A DNA stretch of 64,000 nt. Source: Chitinophaga sp. HK235. Lineage in GTDB: Bacteria > Bacteroidota > Bacteroidia > Chitinophagales > Chitinophagaceae. Positions 1 through 10,327 of this stretch are shown piece after piece. Location of the stretch: NCBI RefSeq assembly GCF_018255755.1, contig NZ_CP073766.1:372001-436000 (forward strand), read 5' to 3'. A program made the translations under genes and the position numbers. Position 1 is the first letter of the stretch. Each line of letters opens with the position of its first letter. The notes under the pieces are model-generated. The model did no database searches, was not told the DNA's origin, and was given only the letters and a program-made list of their open reading frames with translations.

Positions 1-3000
1 GTCATTGATATTTACTGGTGGTGAACAATTACCGGACCTGAGTGATATACCTTTCGAGGGTACCTTGCTCAATGAATATGGTCCTACGGAAGCAACCGTA
101 TGTGCTACAATGCATCCTTACCATCCGGGAGACAGCACAGCCAATATCGGCCGTCCGCTGGCCAATACCACGGTGTATGTGCTGGACCAATTGGGTAGAT
201 CTGTACCCGTGGGTGCTATCGGAGAACTGCATATCGGTGGGGCCGGTGTAGCACGAGGTTATTTGAACCAACCATCACTGACGGCTACACGCTTTGTGGC
301 AGATCCATTTACCGGCGGTAATGCGAGGCTGTACAAAACCGGAGACCTGGTAAGACAGTTGCCGGATGGCAACCTGGAATATATCGGCCGTGCCGACTTT
401 CAGGTGAAGATCAGAGGTTATCGTATAGAGCTGGGCGAGATAGAACACCGTATGGCTGGCTACGATGGCATAAAACGAGCCGTGGTGCTGGTAAAGGAAC
501 AGGCTGGAGGTAACAAATACCTGACTGGTTATTATGTGGCAGATGAAGCTTTGAATCATGCATCCATCCTGGATTACCTGGGCTCGTATCTGCCAGATTA
601 TATGTTGCCGGCATTGTTGATACATCTGGTGCAATTACCGTTGACCATCAACGGCAAGTTAGACCGCCGCGCTTTACCCGATCCGGTATTTACCGACAGT
701 GATCATTACCGTGCTCCGGAGAATGATACAGAGGCAACGATGTGTGCCATCTATGGTCAGGTGCTGGGCATATCCGGCGATAAGATAGGCGTGGATGATG
801 ATTTCTTCCGGCTGGGTGGGGATTCCATCGTAAGTATCCAGCTGGTAAGCCGTTTGCGTCAACAGGCGGGTATTCACATCACCGTAAAAGACATCTTCCG
901 TTATCGCACCATTGCCTCGTTGTATACGAATGTGATTGCAGCAGGTGCTACGTCTTCTGTACAACTGGAAACAGAACAGGGCATCCTGTCCGGGGAAGTA
1001 CCGTTGCTACCGATACAGCGCTGGTTCTTTACCAATGTCTCCAATGGACTGCTGCCGAAGTACCATCACTGGAACCAGTCTTTCCTGATCAGCGTACCGG
1101 TACTGGATATGATACTGCTGGAACGTACACTGACAGTGTTGCTCAACTATCATGACGGGCTGCGTTTACGCTATCGTCCGGATGGTACCCAGTACTACAG
1201 TGAAGAAGCTACCAGTGTAGACATACACCGCCTGGACATCCGCACCCTGGAGACACCTGAAGCCTTGCAGGCTTTATTGACCTCCTGGCAGGCAGATTTT
1301 GATATCTACGGAGACCGGTTATTACAAGCCGGCTACCTGGAAGATGCTGCAGACGGTCGCGCACGCCTCTTCCTGGCGGTACATCACCTGTTGATAGACA
1401 CGGTGAGCTGGCGTATGCTGGTGGCGGATATGGAACGTATTTACAATCATTTATCAGCAGTAACTACAACGGATACACGTTCATTGATAGCATGGTTAGG
1501 CCCCAAAGGCAGCAGCTACCGTCAGTGGACAACGCTGATCTCCGGCTACGAATTATCTGTAGCAGAACAGGAATACTGGTCAGATCTGTTACCAGGAATA
1601 AAAGCAGGTAATACTGTTTTATCTGGTCTGGCGGTTAAAGAGACCAATCATGCGCTACTGATGCTGGATACAGCGTATACCAGCCGTTTGCTGCGTGAAA
1701 GTCATCATGTTTATAATACGCAAATCAATGATATGCTGTTAGGCGCCCTGGGTGCCGCCCTGTCGCGTATCACAGGAGAGACAAGTCATTACGTATTGCT
1801 GGAAAGTCATGGTCGTGAGGCGCTTTCTCCCTCCATCGATATTACACATACCAGTGGCTGGTTTACCACGATGTACCCTGTGGAGATCATCAGTGAAGGC
1901 AATGATTACGGCGCGCAGCTGGTAGCAGCTAAAGAAACCCTACGTGCAATACCGGCTAACGGTATCGGCTATGGGATACTCACGGGCTACCGTCCTGAAG
2001 GTTTGCCTCGTATCAGCTTCAACTACCTCGGCCAGTTCGATGGGCAGGAGAGTGCCGCTGGCAGCGGATGGCAGCTGACAGGAGAAGGCAGCGGTCTTTC
2101 GATAGATGCCTCCAACGGTGATCATCACCTGATCAATATTAACGGACTGGTGATAGGCGGCCGTCTTCAGTTCAATATCACCGGCAGCATAGCAGCTGAT
2201 CTGCTGACCACCCTGGCGGCACAGTACCAGCAGGTATTAGAGGAGATGATCGAATGGCTGGGCCGTGCATCCCGTAGCTGGCTGACAGCCAGCGATACAG
2301 ACAATATCGTCTCCAACGCCTGGTTGTCCGTATTGCAATCGCAGCAGGAAGTGTCCGGCGTTTATCTGGCGGGCAGCCTGCAGGAAGGTTTTATCTACCA
2401 TGCCCTGCATCAGGGAGAGGTGGACGATGCCTACCGCGTGCAGCTGTTCTGGGATTATCACAATGCCATTAACCCGGCGCTGCTGCAACAGGCCTGGCAG
2501 TATGCGCAACAGCGTTACAGCGTGCTGCGTCTGCGCTTTGCCTGGGAACATGAACTGGTGCAGATTATAGACCGTCATGGACATACCGACTGGCACTATC
2601 TGGATATCAGTGATCAGGACAAAGCTTCACAGGAGGCGTATCTGAATGAACTGATGGCAAAGGACCGTACCTTGTCCTTCGATCTGTCTGCCGGCAACCT
2701 GTTCCGGATACATTTGGTGAAACGCGGAGAATATGACTGGAGCTGCCTTTTCAGCAACCATCATGCTATATTGGATGGCTGGAGCATGCCGTTGCTGCTC
2801 AATTATGTACACGAAGTATATCTGCAGCTGTTGCAGGGGATGCCTGTAGTCGTAAGGGAAGACCAGAGTTATACAGAAGCGCAGCGTTACCTGCAGCAAC
2901 ATCGCGGGGATAATGAAGCCTACTGGATCGCTGCAGTGGCCCGGCTGGAAGAGCAGGAAGACCTGAGCAGTCTGCTACGCGCAGATCAGCGTCATATCCG

Positions 3001-6000
3001 GTTATCGGCTTATCGTCATATTCTGCAGCCGGCAGAAAAGGCAAAGATCATAGGCGGCACAAGCTATGAGGCGCTGAAGCGCTTGTGTGCCACTCATGGA
3101 GTTACCCTCAATGCCGTGCTGCAGTACTGCTGGCACCGGCAGCTGAGCCTCTATGGCAACACACATACCACCGTAGTGGGCATGACCGTTTCCGGCCGTA
3201 ACCTGCCTGTTAACGATATAGAACAATCCGTAGGGTTATATATCAACACGCTTCCTGTGATCATGGAACATGGTGCTGGTAGTGTATTATCAGCTATTAA
3301 ACATTTACAGGCCCATATCGGAGAGGTGAACAGCCGCAGCGATATAAACCTGGGTAGGCTGAACCCCGGCGGCGAACGCCTGTTTAGCAGTCTGTTTGTA
3401 TTTGAGAACTATCCGGTACCGGAAGGAGCAGATGGAGAAGAGGGCTTATTGTCGATCCGGTTCAGAAGTAGTATGGAGAAGCTTGACTATCCACTGGCCG
3501 TGGTGCTGGCAGAGCGAGGTGCTGAGATTAGCTTTAGCATCAAATATGCAGCAGAATTATTTGATGATGCCATCATTGCACAATTGCTCTCCGGTATGGA
3601 ACTCATCCTGGAACAGCTAATAACTCATCCGGATATCACAGTATCCTCGTTGGTGCATCTGCGCGAAGCGCAATACCAGCAAATGATCTTCGACTGGAAC
3701 AATACCGTTCGTGATTATCCTGCTGACAAAACCATCCACCAGTTGTTTGAAGAACAGGTGGCAGCTATCCCTGATGCTATCGCGCTGGTATATGAAGATG
3801 TCCGTCTGTCTTATGCGCAGGTGAATGCCAAAGCCAACCAGCTGGCTGCGTATATGCGTGCCCATTATGAGTTGAAACCCGATGACCTGGTAGGTCTGTA
3901 CCTCGACCGCTCAGCACAGATGGTGATTGCAATACTGGCGGTACTGAAAGCGGGAGCAGCGTATGTGCCGATAGATATTGCTTATCCGGATGACAGGATC
4001 GCATACATTTTATCTGATACCGCCGCTAAAGTGGTGCTGACTAACGAAGTATATCAGGAGAAACTGGTCCGGCTCACCACAACATCCATCACGGCAATAG
4101 ATAATCCTGATTGGGCGGAAGCGTTGAATGGCTTTTCTGTGGCTAACCTCCCACATTTCAATATATCCGACGATCTGATTTATGTGATGTATACAAGCGG
4201 TACTACCGGTATGCCGAAAGGAGTAATGATCACTCACCGGAATGTGGCCCGCCTGGTGAAAAATACAGACTATATTCATATTGAGGCCACAGACAGGATA
4301 ATGGGAATATCCAATTACGCCTTTGATGGTTCTACCTTTGATATTTTTGGATCACTGCTCAACGGTGCGTCGCTCATTCTTTCTGATAAAGATCTTTTGC
4401 AGGATATCAGCAGGTTCGGCAACATACTGCAGGAAGAACAGGTGACCATCTTTTTCATCACCACAGCGCTATTCAATCTACTGGTAGAAGAATCGCTTCC
4501 CGGATTAAAAAATCTGAAGTACATCCTGTTTGGTGGGGAACATGTTTCGTTTAAACATGTAGCCGCTTTCCTGGACAACTACACTTCGGTCACCTTGCTG
4601 CATGTATATGGCCCTACAGAGACTACTACTTTTGCCACTTCCTTCTGTTGCAATAACCAGGTGAAGGTGGCAGACGGTATTGTGCCTATTGGTCACCCCT
4701 TGTCCAATACTTCTACCTATGTACTGGACAGTAACCTCTATCCGGTGCCGTCCGGGGCTATCGGAGAGCTGTACATCGGCGGCGACGGTGTGGCAAGAGG
4801 ATATCTCCACCAGCCGGCACTTACGCAGGAGCGCTTTATTGACAATCCTTTCAGCGGGCCGGAAGAAAACAACCGCCTCTATAAAACAGGTGATCTGGTG
4901 AGATACCTGCCCGATGGTAATATAGAATACATTGGCCGTACAGACTTCCAGGTGAAGTTACGTGGTTACAGAATAGAGCTGGACGAAATAGCTACGGCAC
5001 TCAGCAGCTATGGAGAAATAAAACAAAGTATTGTAGTAGTAAAAGAAAACACCGATGCAGAAAAAACAACCAGGTACCTGGCTGCCTATTATGTAGCGGC
5101 AACAGCTGTAGAAGATGCAGCGTTAAGGGAACATCTGTCCGTTTCGCTGCCGGACTACATGATACCGACAGCATTTATCCATATGGATAAACTACCGTTG
5201 ACGGCTAATGGAAAAGTAAATCTTAAAGCGTTGCCGGAGCCGGTTCTCAGTAATGCAACCGATCAGGAATCTCTACCGAAATTCATGCTGGAAGCCGTAC
5301 TCCGTGAGATATATGCAGAAGTGCTTAAAATACCGGCAGCTAGTATCAGCATCCGGGATGATTTCTTCCGGTTGGGAGGAGACAGTATCCTTGGTATCCA
5401 GCTGCAAAACAGGATCAGACAGCAGTTGGGTGTGAAGGTGAATATGAAGGATATCTTTACTTACCGCAGTATCGAACAACTGCATGATAAAGTGATTGCG
5501 AAGGCCGCAGAACCGGTAAAAACAGTAGCAGAACAAGGGATTTTAAGCGGGGAGGCCGCACTGTTGCCAATACAGGAATGGTTCTTCAGCCACCCGTTAA
5601 ACTATGCGCATCACTGGAATCAATCATTTACAATCCGTACCGGAGAACTGGATATCGCTTTATTACAACTGACGTTGAAAGAACTGGCTGCATTCCATGA
5701 CGCCCTGCGCTTACGGTATCAGGCAGATGAAACAGGAAGATACAGGCAATATTATCATCCGGAAGCGGATGCGCCTGAAATGAAAGTACTGGATGTCCGT
5801 ATGATACCGTATGATGAAGGTAGTGCGGCGTTTGCTGATGAGCTACAGCAGATACTGACAGGATACCAGCATCATTTTAATCTGAATGAAGGCCCGTTAT
5901 ATAGCGTGGCTTATCTCCACGGCTTTGCAGATGGCAGTACCCGGATATTCTTTGTGCTTCATCATCTCATTGTGGATACGGTGAGCTGGCGCATTCTCCG

Positions 6001-7495
6001 CGATGATCTGCAAACCATTTATACGGCATTGGCTGCCGGCACTGCTGTCGCATTGGGTGATAAGGGTACCAGCTACAGGCAATGGGCGACCTTTTTACAG
6101 GACTATCATCTGGAACATGCCGATGAAATCAGCTACTGGCAGAAAACGACAGAGAGCTACCACAGTTCGCCCGATATCATTTCCCAACTGGCAGAAAAAG
6201 AAACAACGCATTATCATACAGCCATTAGTCTGGACAGTGCCACCACCCGATTATTGCTGACAGAAGCCGGAAAAGCCTACCATGCTACTATCAATGATTT
6301 GTTGCTTGCGGCATGGGGATTAACGTTGTTGGCTATCACTGGCAGCGCAGATCATTACCTGGTGTTGGAAGGCCATGGCAGAGAGAAGATAACTGGTTTT
6401 GATTTATCCCGCACTGTTGGATGGTTTACAACCATGTACCCTGTTTGCCTGCATACTGTTCCGGGAGATATCGGAAATACCATTCTCAGCGTGAAGGAGT
6501 ATTTGAGAGCAGTACCTGGCAACGGTCTAGGATATGGTGCATTGAACGGATATGTCAAGGGGGCATTGCCGCGTATCTTCTTTAATTATCAGGAAGAGCA
6601 GGAAGGAAAGCCCGCCCTTGATAATATAGACCATTACCGGATAGCCGCAAATGGTACGGTAATCAATGGTGAGCTTAAATTTGATATTACAGGCAAACTG
6701 GGTCAGACAATGATGGACAGGCTGGCTGTTATATTCCATGAAATGCTGGCTGCTGTAGCTGAACATTGTCAGAACAGGGAGACTACCTATTCGCCAGGTG
6801 ATTTTACAGAAGATTTTGACCCATACATCAAACTCAATCCGGATAAAGAAGACAGGCCTATATTGTTTGTGTTGCCGCCGGCAGTAGGTGGGGCGGAAAG
6901 TTATCTCGGAAATATTATATCACAATTAAAAAATGTACCTATAGTTGCCTTCAATAATTACTACATGCATCTCAAGCAAAAACTGACTCAGGAAGAATTT
7001 ACAGAGATCAGTTATGAGTTTCTTGCCCGCTACTATGCAGACCTGATCAGGAAATTACAGCCATCAGGCAAGTATCATCTGTTTGGATGGAGTATGGGAG
7101 GTATACTGGCTTTTGAGATTGCAAGGCAGTTGACGGCAAGTGGTTTAGAGGTGGAAAAAGTGGCAATGGTAGATTCCCTCTTCAAGTGCGGATATGTTTC
7201 TGATTTGTGTCATTCAACAATTTTGGGAAAGATTAACATGGGTTATGATCCGCAGTTGAAAGAGCGGATAGCAAAGCATGTCCTGCTTTTCAAAGCTACC
7301 AAAACAGGTGAACGCATACTGGAGACGGCTACGGAAAGTCAAATTCAGCTGGTCAACCACTACGTTGCATCGGCAGACAACTATCTGTCCGAAGTATTGC
7401 CAGGTGGGCCTGCGGAGATTGTGGAGTTTGATGGTGACCATGATACATGGGTATTCGACCATAACGTCGTGAAAAAAATAGCCGGACATTTATAG
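1..7495 (+). CDS. Non-ribosomal peptide synthetase, C-terminal part (A)-T-E-C-A-T-E-TE
   Basis: This is the 3' end of a multimodular NRPS; the reading frame is already open at base 2, so the N-terminus lies outside the window. Domains in order (residues counted from base 5): end of an adenylation domain (YGPTE motif near the start), carrier protein with phosphopantetheine Ser274 in LGGDS, an epimerization-type domain (HHLLID at 460-465, then SHGRE and FNYLG motifs), an LCL/DCL condensation domain (HHAILDG at 919-925), a full adenylation domain (YTSGTTG at 1396-1402), a second carrier protein (LGGDS), a second epimerization domain (HHLIVD, GHGRE), and a type I thioesterase with GWSMGG (Ser2363) and a late GDHD motif. 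Reading the specificity pocket of the complete A domain by eye gives D-G-F-F-L-G-V-T-F, close to isoleucine codes such as that of bacitracin synthetase. The last two residues are therefore predicted to be D-configured and the peptide released by the TE. The family call is certain; the substrate is inferred. Confidence 0.95.
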   Translation, partial: SLIFTGGEQLPDLSDIPFEGTLLNEYGPTEATVCATMHPYHPGDSTANIGRPLANTTVYVLDQLGRSVPVGAIGELHIGGAGVARGYLNQPSLTATRFVADPFTGGNARLYKTGDLVRQLPDGNLEYIGRADFQVKIRGYRIELGEIEHRMAGYDGIKRAVVLVKEQAGGNKYLTGYYVADEALNHASILDYLGSYLPDYMLPALLIHLVQLPLTINGKLDRRALPDPVFTDSDHYRAPENDTEATMCAIYGQVLGISGDKIGVDDDFFRLGGDSIVSIQLVSRLRQQAGIHITVKDIFRYRTIASLYTNVIAAGATSSVQLETEQGILSGEVPLLPIQRWFFTNVSNGLLPKYHHWNQSFLISVPVLDMILLERTLTVLLNYHDGLRLRYRPDGTQYYSEEATSVDIHRLDIRTLETPEALQALLTSWQADFDIYGDRLLQAGYLEDAADGRARLFLAVHHLLIDTVSWRMLVADMERIYNHLSAVTTTDTRSLIAWLGPKGSSYRQWTTLISGYELSVAEQEYWSDLLPGIKAGNTVLSGLAVKETNHALLMLDTAYTSRLLRESHHVYNTQINDMLLGALGAALSRITGETSHYVLLESHGREALSPSIDITHTSGWFTTMYPVEIISEGNDYGAQLVAAKETLRAIPANGIGYGILTGYRPEGLPRISFNYLGQFDGQESAAGSGWQLTGEGSGLSIDASNGDHHLININGLVIGGRLQFNITGSIAADLLTTLAAQYQQVLEEMIEWLGRASRSWLTASDTDNIVSNAWLSVLQSQQEVSGVYLAGSLQEGFIYHALHQGEVDDAYRVQLFWDYHNAINPALLQQAWQYAQQRYSVLRLRFAWEHELVQIIDRHGHTDWHYLDISDQDKASQEAYLNELMAKDRTLSFDLSAGNLFRIHLVKRGEYDWSCLFSNHHAILDGWSMPLLLNYVHEVYLQLLQGMPVVVREDQSYTEAQRYLQQHRGDNEAYWIAAVARLEEQEDLSSLLRADQRHIRLSAYRHILQPAEKAKIIGGTSYEALKRLCATHGVTLNAVLQYCWHRQLSLYGNTHTTVVGMTVSGRNLPVNDIEQSVGLYINTLPVIMEHGAGSVLSAIKHLQAHIGEVNSRSDINLGRLNPGGERLFSSLFVFENYPVPEGADGEEGLLSIRFRSSMEKLDYPLAVVLAERGAEISFSIKYAAELFDDAIIAQLLSGMELILEQLITHPDITVSSLVHLREAQYQQMIFDWNNTVRDYPADKTIHQLFEEQVAAIPDAIALVYEDVRLSYAQVNAKANQLAAYMRAHYELKPDDLVGLYLDRSAQMVIAILAVLKAGAAYVPIDIAYPDDRIAYILSDTAAKVVLTNEVYQEKLVRLTTTSITAIDNPDWAEALNGFSVANLPHFNISDDLIYVMYTSGTTGMPKGVMITHRNVARLVKNTDYIHIEATDRIMGISNYAFDGSTFDIFGSLLNGASLILSDKDLLQDISRFGNILQEEQVTIFFITTALFNLLVEESLPGLKNLKYILFGGEHVSFKHVAAFLDNYTSVTLLHVYGPTETTTFATSFCCNNQVKVADGIVPIGHPLSNTSTYVLDSNLYPVPSGAIGELYIGGDGVARGYLHQPALTQERFIDNPFSGPEENNRLYKTGDLVRYLPDGNIEYIGRTDFQVKLRGYRIELDEIATALSSYGEIKQSIVVVKENTDAEKTTRYLAAYYVAATAVEDAALREHLSVSLPDYMIPTAFIHMDKLPLTANGKVNLKALPEPVLSNATDQESLPKFMLEAVLREIYAEVLKIPAASISIRDDFFRLGGDSILGIQLQNRIRQQLGVKVNMKDIFTYRSIEQLHDKVIAKAAEPVKTVAEQGILSGEAALLPIQEWFFSHPLNYAHHWNQSFTIRTGELDIALLQLTLKELAAFHDALRLRYQADETGRYRQYYHPEADAPEMKVLDVRMIPYDEGSAAFADELQQILTGYQHHFNLNEGPLYSVAYLHGFADGSTRIFFVLHHLIVDTVSWRILRDDLQTIYTALAAGTAVALGDKGTSYRQWATFLQDYHLEHADEISYWQKTTESYHSSPDIISQLAEKETTHYHTAISLDSATTRLLLTEAGKAYHATINDLLLAAWGLTLLAITGSADHYLVLEGHGREKITGFDLSRTVGWFTTMYPVCLHTVPGDIGNTILSVKEYLRAVPGNGLGYGALNGYVKGALPRIFFNYQEEQEGKPALDNIDHYRIAANGTVINGELKFDITGKLGQTMMDRLAVIFHEMLAAVAEHCQNRETTYSPGDFTEDFDPYIKLNPDKEDRPILFVLPPAVGGAESYLGNIISQLKNVPIVAFNNYYMHLKQKLTQEEFTEISYEFLARYYADLIRKLQPSGKYHLFGWSMGGILAFEIARQLTASGLEVEKVAMVDSLFKCGYVSDLCHSTILGKINMGYDPQLKERIAKHVLLFKATKTGERILETATESQIQLVNHYVASADNYLSEVLPGGPAEIVEFDGDHDTWVFDHNVVKKIAGHL

Positions 7496-7500
7496 TAAAA

Positions 7501-7535
7501 AAGCCGGCAGCAAATCCGCTGCCGGCTTAATTTTA
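7501..7535 (+). terminator. Rho-independent terminator after the NRPS
   Basis: A perfect 11-bp stem (AAGCCGGCAGC at 7501-7511 with its complement at 7518-7528) with a 6-nt loop is followed by an A/T-rich tract. It starts three bases after the NRPS stop codon. Confidence 0.85.
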
Positions 7536-7658
7536 TTAATATCATTCACAAAGTCACTGCAGCATATACGCGATATGATTTAATTGGGATAACCGGGGGT
7601 TATTGTTTATATTACTCCGATCAGTCAATCGGTACATTTCCCCGTTTCATCGATACAT

Positions 7659-8729
7659 ATGAAAAATAACCCGGCAGCCTCCCTTAATTTGTATATGTTA
7701 TCCTGGAGAGCCCCTCAAATCAGCATCCACATTGTTTGCTGCCTGCTTTTTATGATATTTCCGTTGTTGTTTATGCACAACGGTAAAGGATATACTGAAC
7801 TGATAGCGCCTGCCATGCATTACAGCTACTGGTTGTTCTGTAGTTGTTATATCATCCTGTTTTATTTCAACCGTTATTATCTCATGCCCAGATTTTTTAT
7901 ACCGGGCAGGTATGGTATTTATGTAGCAATGGCCCTGTTACTCTGTGGTGGTATATTTTTTCTGCAACCGTTTGACCGGCTGTTACAGCAAAAATGGGCT
8001 GTTCCTCCCGAAGGGGCAGATTGGGTGTATGAATCACCCGTTATCGATATTACCAGTCTCTTTATCTTCTTTATGATCATGGCGCTGGGCGCTGCCATTA
8101 CTACCACGCGCCGCTGGCAGCTGACAGAACAGCGTGCCATCAGGGCTGAGCGGGAAAAAATACGGGCTGAATTATCTTTCCTGAAAGCACAGGTACATCC
8201 GCATTTTCTGTTTAACACCCTCAACAACATTTATACGCTGGCGCTTACAAAAAATAATTACACTGCGGACAGTATTCTGCGCTTGTCAAATATTATGCGG
8301 TACATTACGGATGATGTTTGTGCAGACTATGTACCCCTGCTTCAGGAAGAGGAATGTATCCGTGATTATATTGCCTTGCAGCAGCTGCGTCTGCGCCCGG
8401 GGCTGGTGGATTACAAGGTGACAGGCGAGCTGGAACGAAAGGTGATCAGCCCGCTGGTACTGATGACGTTTGTAGAGAATATGTTTAAGTACGGTGTCAG
8501 CAAACATATGCCGGCCCCGATGCTCATTCATCTGGAGATAAGCGAACATCATATTAATTTCTTCTGCCGGAACCGCATTTACCGGGAAAGGAAACCGGTA
8601 CATAGCAGCGGTGTAGGCATTGCTAATACCAGGCAGCGGCTGGAACTGCTATATCCGCAAAAACATGTACTGAATATCACTACAGATAATAACCTATATA
8701 CCGTCAGGCTGACATTGCAGATAGATTAA
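7659..8729 (+). CDS. LytS-type sensor histidine kinase
   Basis: Membrane histidine kinase of the His_kinase (PF06580) class. The N-terminal ~145 residues hold about four hydrophobic segments. A short linker then leads to the hallmark PHFLFNTLNN box, whose His182 is the expected phosphorylation site, and a degenerate HATPase region (VENMFKYG, later GVGIANTRQRL) follows. No periplasmic sensor domain is visible, so the membrane segments probably sense the signal. The stop is 3 bases upstream of the next gene, a LytTR regulator, so the two form a two-component operon. It follows the NRPS terminator, so it is probably transcribed separately; a link to the NRPS product is possible but unproven. Confidence 0.93.
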   Translation: MKNNPAASLNLYMLSWRAPQISIHIVCCLLFMIFPLLFMHNGKGYTELIAPAMHYSYWLFCSCYIILFYFNRYYLMPRFFIPGRYGIYVAMALLLCGGIFFLQPFDRLLQQKWAVPPEGADWVYESPVIDITSLFIFFMIMALGAAITTTRRWQLTEQRAIRAEREKIRAELSFLKAQVHPHFLFNTLNNIYTLALTKNNYTADSILRLSNIMRYITDDVCADYVPLLQEEECIRDYIALQQLRLRPGLVDYKVTGELERKVISPLVLMTFVENMFKYGVSKHMPAPMLIHLEISEHHINFFCRNRIYRERKPVHSSGVGIANTRQRLELLYPQKHVLNITTDNNLYTVRLTLQID

Positions 8730-8732
8730 CCC

Positions 8733-9476
8733 ATGGAGACTACTTCTGTTAAACCTTTTACTTCATCCACCTATATGAAGATCAAAGCCATCGCTATAGA
8801 TGATGAACCGCTTGCGCTGGAGCTTATTAAGAACTATACCGCGCAGTTCCCGGCTTTACAGCTGTTGCAGACTTTCGATGATGCGCTCTCTGGTGCTGAA
8901 TTCCTTCGTTGCCGGCCGGTAGACCTGCTGTTCATTGATATCAACATGCCCGATATCACCGGCCTGGACCTTGTCCGGTCGCTGCCGGAAAAGCCCATGA
9001 TCATTTTCACGACAGCGCATAAACGTTTTGCCCATGAGGGGTTTGAGCTGGAAGCACTGGACTACCTGCTGAAACCGATCAGCATCGAGCGTTTTGCCAG
9101 GACCATACAAAAAACCATAGGACAGTACCGCTACAAACATGCAGCTGTAGCGGCCCGTGAGCCTGAATCTTTTTTCGTTTATGCCGAATACAAACAGGTA
9201 AGGATATGGCTGGATGACATTGAATACATAGAAAGTCTGGAGGATTATATCCGTATTCACCTGCTGAATGCCAGACCTGTGCTGACACTTATGCCACTGA
9301 AGAAAGTGCTGGAGAAGCTTCCCCATGAACGTTTCCGGCGGATTCACCGCAGTTATATCGTAGCCATTCGCAGTATATGTTCCATCGCATACCGCAGAGT
9401 GCTGCTTTATTCCGGTGTCACCTTGCCCGTCAGTGATACTTATGCAGACGATATCAAAGAGTGGAGTGGTAAATAA
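8733..9476 (+). CDS. LytTR-family response regulator
   Basis: Cytoplasmic response regulator and cognate partner of the upstream LytS-type kinase. A receiver domain begins at KIKAIAIDDEPLA. Phospho-acceptor Asp69 lies in FIDINMPD, the conserved Thr in TTAHKRFAHEGF and the conserved Lys in LLKPIS. The C-terminal ~100 residues are a LytTR DNA-binding domain (IEYIESLEDYIRIH, then FRRIHRSYIV). The annotated ATG adds 14 residues that do not belong to the receiver fold; the ATG at 8775 (MKIKAIAIDD) would give a normal-length protein and is an equally good start. Target genes are unknown. Confidence 0.93.
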   Translation: METTSVKPFTSSTYMKIKAIAIDDEPLALELIKNYTAQFPALQLLQTFDDALSGAEFLRCRPVDLLFIDINMPDITGLDLVRSLPEKPMIIFTTAHKRFAHEGFELEALDYLLKPISIERFARTIQKTIGQYRYKHAAVAAREPESFFVYAEYKQVRIWLDDIEYIESLEDYIRIHLLNARPVLTLMPLKKVLEKLPHERFRRIHRSYIVAIRSICSIAYRRVLLYSGVTLPVSDTYADDIKEWSGK

Positions 9477-9564
9477 TACATCGGCACATCTCTCTCTTTG
9501 ACCGATACTTACTTGATAAAAGAATGGTTATAGCTGAACTTTAAGCTAAACAATTCTTTATCTT

Positions 9565-10281
9565 ATGGAAAGAAAAAATTTTCTCAGATCACTGGCGGTA
9601 ACAGCCATTTCTGCACCTGTGCTCCTCGAAGCCTGTAAAAAGGATAGCGCAGAACAGGCCGCAACAGCCGCATCAACCCGTAATGCCAAAACAGAAGCGG
9701 CCTGTGTGCCTACAGATCCTGATATGGATGGCCCTTATCCGCTCTATAATAGCCGTGGATCGGTTATCAACAGGGTAAACATCACTGACAACAAACCTGG
9801 TCTTCCGCTGAACATCGACATCAAGGTGCAAAGCGTTAACAGGGGATGTGCTCCTGTAACCAATGCGCGGGTGGATATCTGGCAGTGCGACAAAGACGGC
9901 TATTATTCAGGCTATGTGAATAATGGTTACCTGGGCGTACAGAACAATGTCGGCCGCCTCTTCGGAAGAGGGTTACAGTATACTAACAGCGCCGGTATGG
10001 TACATTTCCTGTCTATCTATCCCGGTTGGTACCCTGGCCGTTGCACACACCTGCATGCTCAGGTCTTCATCGGCTCATACCTGTACCTGACCACCCAGAT
10101 TGCATTCCCGGATGCGATCAATGCAGCTGTGTATAATACACCCTTGTATATTGCACACGGACAAAACCCCACTACCAACTACCTCGACACCATTATCAAC
10201 GACTCACTGGCAACCGAACTGGCAACTGTAACTCCTAATTCCAATGGAGGTTATAACCTCTCTCATGTCATCAATATCTGA
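9565..10281 (+). CDS. Intradiol ring-cleavage dioxygenase-like lipoprotein
   Basis: A 238-residue protein with the protocatechuate 3,4-dioxygenase/catechol 1,2-dioxygenase beta-sandwich signature. The N-terminus is a lipoprotein signal with lipobox LEAC (Cys24), so the protein should be anchored in the envelope. This differs from the usual cytosolic enzymes. The non-haem Fe(III) ligand set appears complete: a Tyr in DGYYSGY, the Tyr of PGWYPGR and the two His of THLH. The core also has the DGPYPLY and ARVDIWQCD motifs of the family. Members of this exported branch have no well-defined substrate, so ring cleavage of an aromatic is inferred from the family only. The gene stands alone, with short flanking gaps and no aromatic-pathway neighbours. 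Confidence 0.85.
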   Translation: MERKNFLRSLAVTAISAPVLLEACKKDSAEQAATAASTRNAKTEAACVPTDPDMDGPYPLYNSRGSVINRVNITDNKPGLPLNIDIKVQSVNRGCAPVTNARVDIWQCDKDGYYSGYVNNGYLGVQNNVGRLFGRGLQYTNSAGMVHFLSIYPGWYPGRCTHLHAQVFIGSYLYLTTQIAFPDAINAAVYNTPLYIAHGQNPTTNYLDTIINDSLATELATVTPNSNGGYNLSHVINI

Positions 10282-10327
10282 TGATTCTTTTCAACCAATT
10301 TCTTACCAGTCGATCTAATTTATTTTT

